This document shows, piece by piece, positions 61,323 to 64,000 of a DNA stretch of 64,000 nt. The notes beneath the pieces are model-generated. The model had not been told where the DNA came from. It searched no databases and saw only the letters and a program-made list of their open reading frames with translations. This stretch comes from Oenanthe sinensis (taxonomy: Eukaryota > Streptophyta > Magnoliopsida > Apiales > Apiaceae), in NCBI GenBank assembly GCA_028671895.1, contig CM053795.1, forward strand, positions 11,615,501 to 11,679,500, read 5' to 3'. A program made the translations under genes and the position numbers. Positions within the stretch are counted from its first letter, which is position 1, and every line of letters starts with the position of its first letter.

Positions 61323-62908
61323 CAATACAATAAAAACCAGCTAAATGTGACCGAATATTTTCGACCAACTTAAATTCGACCGATTTTGGTCGAATTTGAG
61401 ACCAATTTCAGTCAAACAATTCCCAGAATTAAATTCTACCAAATCTGGTCACTTTTAAGATCGGTCGAATTTAGCCGGTCGAATTTAGTTAAATTCGACC
61501 GCTAATTTTAGTTGGTCGAATTTATGTCAAGCCAAAAAAAAAGAGGAAAAATTCCCGCCCATTTTATCAAATTCTTGAAACATAAATGTGACCAAATTCG
61601 GTCGAATTTATAAAAGCGACCTAAAACGGTTGAATTTAATTCTAGATAGAAAGGGAGGGAAAATTCTCGCTCATTTTATCAAATTGTTGAAACATAAATG
61701 TGACTGAATCCGGTCGAATTTATAATAGCGACCGAAAATAATCACATTTATAAATGTGACCAACAACAGTCACATTTATAAATGTGACCGAATCTAGTCG
61801 AATTTAGCTAAATACGACCGAACACGGTCGAATTTAGTGCCAGGTCAGTGATCCGCGTGAAAGGTATCCAATGGTCCAGATTTGACCAACTAAACACAAA
61901 TCCAACGGTCCAAAAATTATGACACTAAATTCCACTCATATATATACATATACACACATTTTAAATCACTACTCTTCTACTTCATCTTCTTCTTACTCAT
62001 CCTATTTTCTCTCTTTCCCCCAAAACACAAGTATTTGTATATCATATATTTATATAAACATATACAAATTATATATATAATCTCTTTATTACAAAATAAT
62101 GGTACACACAAGAATAACACCAAGAAAATCAACTCGGGGAATAGTCATTTCGGTTATATAGCCAAATCGGATAACGAAAGCAAATCTGGCATCAAAAACA
62201 ATTCCGGTGAATGAAGAAATTTCGGCGACCCAAAAAATTCCGGCAATCGAGAAAAGTTTGACAAATGTTTGCGTCCAAGTAGATAAGAAAATGATAGTAG
62301 TATTATGAAATTCGACTAAAATATTTGAGTTGAATTCTTATGACTCTAAGTATTTGTAACAAAAATATTATTGATAAATATGAAATTATTTATGTTCTCC
62401 AATTGATTATATTACATAAATTATATGATATTAATGTTGATAATAACATAAACCTAATGAATATATTAATCAATGCAGCAAAATAATATATATGGGGAAT
62501 ATATTACTGCAAATAAAAGTAACAGAAATCTGCTGCTGGGTTTTTAAATATGGCGCATTAAATTCGACTGGAGTCGGTCATATTTATATATTCGACCGGA
62601 GTCGGTCACATTTATAAATTCGACCGAATGTGATCATTTTTATTAATTCGACCAAATTTAGGCGCCAAATTTTAAAAAATTCAAAATTTGAAATTTCAAA
62701 ATTTTGGTCGAATTTAATCGGTCGAATTTAACCGGTCGAATCTACCCGATCGAATTTAGCTAAATTCGACCGATTTTACTAAAATTGACTCCTCTAAAAG
62801 CGACTAGACAGTTTCGGTAGAATTTAGCTAAATTCGACCGAATCTAGTCGAATTTAGCTAAATACGACCGCATTATTCTAGTCGAATTTAGCCACTTTTC
62901 TTGTAGTG
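61323..62908. mobile_element. Non-autonomous CACTA (CMC/EnSpm) DNA transposon
   Basis: The right end, read inward, is CACTACAAGAAAAGTGGC; the left is its decayed match CAATACAATAAAAACCAGC. Both are flanked by the 3-bp target duplication TAT (61320-61322, 62909-62911). Subterminal regions at both ends are packed with TCGAATTTA / TAAATTCGACC motifs in both orientations, as CACTA elements show for transposase binding. The centre (61850-62500) has TATA-like and C/T-rich leader-like sequence, then an ATG at 62099 with only a ~20-codon ORF, so no transposase. It is likely a deletion derivative. Confidence 0.88.
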
Positions 62909-62911
62909 TAT

Positions 62912-64000
62912 ATTTTATAATATAGAGTTTTACACATATTATTCTTTATTTATAATGGGTGTTTGGATTAAAATAAAATATGAATTTTATATTTTATCAA
63001 GTTTGCATATTACTTGAAAAGTTCAAATACACATTATTATATTTATGGTTGTAAAAATTGAAAACTTTTCATGGAAGTTTCAATTTAGAATTAATTGATA
63101 TGTTAATTAGATGTATTTGAGATGTATTTTAATATTTGATATATTGATTTTTTATTATAAACATACCCTTCAAGATAAATGGTAAACATTAATTGAATTT
63201 TAAATACCAAATTGTTGGAATGTTTTATAAGTTAAAATTATTTGAAAATTAATCGGTCAAATTAAATATTTTTACAATATTACATACGAATCATAAAATT
63301 AATTGACTTTACATACTATGAATAATGGAATATTTTTGTTTCAATTTTAATAGTATCATCATATAGCAATTTATAAAATATATATTTTAAAAGAAAATAA
63401 ATATTAATTGATAAATATCAAATAAATATTTGTTTTGTTTTTTTATTCAAACAGATGTAGAAAAGATCAATTTTAAATGAGACGAATCTAATATTTTTAA
63501 ATAAAAAAATTATTACAAATATTATCAAAAGCTATTTGAGAGCAATTTCTAAAATATATACAAAGTCTCATGGTTGATAAATGATATTGATGACCAATTT
63601 TCCCTTTTTTCAACAAGTGTTCAAAGATTGAAAAATAAAAACAAATTTAAATAAAAAAACAGAGTAAATAATTAACATATTTTTATGCCACTGTATATTC
63701 AAAATTTAAAATATCGAATTCCGGTATAAAAAAAATAGATAAAGTGAATTTTTTTTAGTATTGCGCAAAGTTGAGGTAAAATACATATTTGAGAGGGTAG
63801 AATTTACAATTTAGAAAAGGCTTGCGATATTTTTTTTAAAATTGGTATCTTATAATGTAACTTAATCTTTTTAAATATTTAATTTAAATAATGACGAAAT
63901 AAAAGAAATGAAACAAAAAAAAAAGAAAAATATTTGTGAAATATATATAGTCGCGTGTAATTGGGTAAATCTTTCTTTATACTAAAACAAAAAACAGATG
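62912..64000. other. AT-rich DNA to the right edge
   Basis: No ORF, repeat array or recognisable element was found. Confidence 0.4.

Overview
The window is plant nuclear DNA. Genes have many short GT-AG introns, intergenic DNA is AT-rich and full of LTR retrotransposons, TRIMs, MITEs and a CACTA element, and every recognisable protein is a land-plant family (MOC1, P-class PPR, SBT4 subtilase, CRM/CAF, LPEAT2, SOC1-type MADS). It is a eudicot; I cannot place it to species from sequence alone.

Layout. 1-4576 is the 3' end of a copia-type (Sirevirus-like) retrotransposon: a very long coiled-coil ORF open at the left edge, a polypurine tract and a 1.25-kb LTR carrying 16 copies of a TCGAGAAG-type motif. 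4.6-8.4 kb is AT-rich repeat. 8432-15767 is a MOC1 Holliday-junction resolvase gene whose 4.2-kb first intron holds nested elements (TRIM, gypsy remnant, two inverted-repeat elements). 16524-20499 (minus) is a METTL21-type methyltransferase that I could assemble in frame only with a U12-type AT-AA intron and a GC-AG intron. 21557-24250 is an intact intronless PPR gene. 25518-30170 (minus) is an SBT4.14/XSP1-like subtilase with one internal stop and a complete 661-bp TRIM in its last intron. 31531-35741 is a broken CRS2-associated-factor-like CRM gene. 36457-51248 is an intact 14-exon LPEAT2 gene with a copia element and a TRIM relic in intron 1. 51-57.6 kb is AT-rich intergenic DNA with several MITEs. 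57611-60525 is a 7-exon SOC1-like MADS gene. 61323-62908 is a non-autonomous CACTA element.

The genes are functionally unrelated neighbours (plastid recombination, protein methylation, organelle RNA processing, proteolysis, phospholipid acylation, flowering control). What unites the window is the load of small non-autonomous elements inside introns. Two TRIM families (five copies) and at least seven inverted-repeat elements sit in introns, mostly antisense to the host gene where orientation can be judged, while the host exons of MOC1, the methyltransferase, LPEAT2 and the MADS gene remain in perfect phase.

No rRNA, tRNA or CRISPR locus was found. Splice coordinates were derived by hand from splice signals, phase and family conservation; no alignment or expression data were available.
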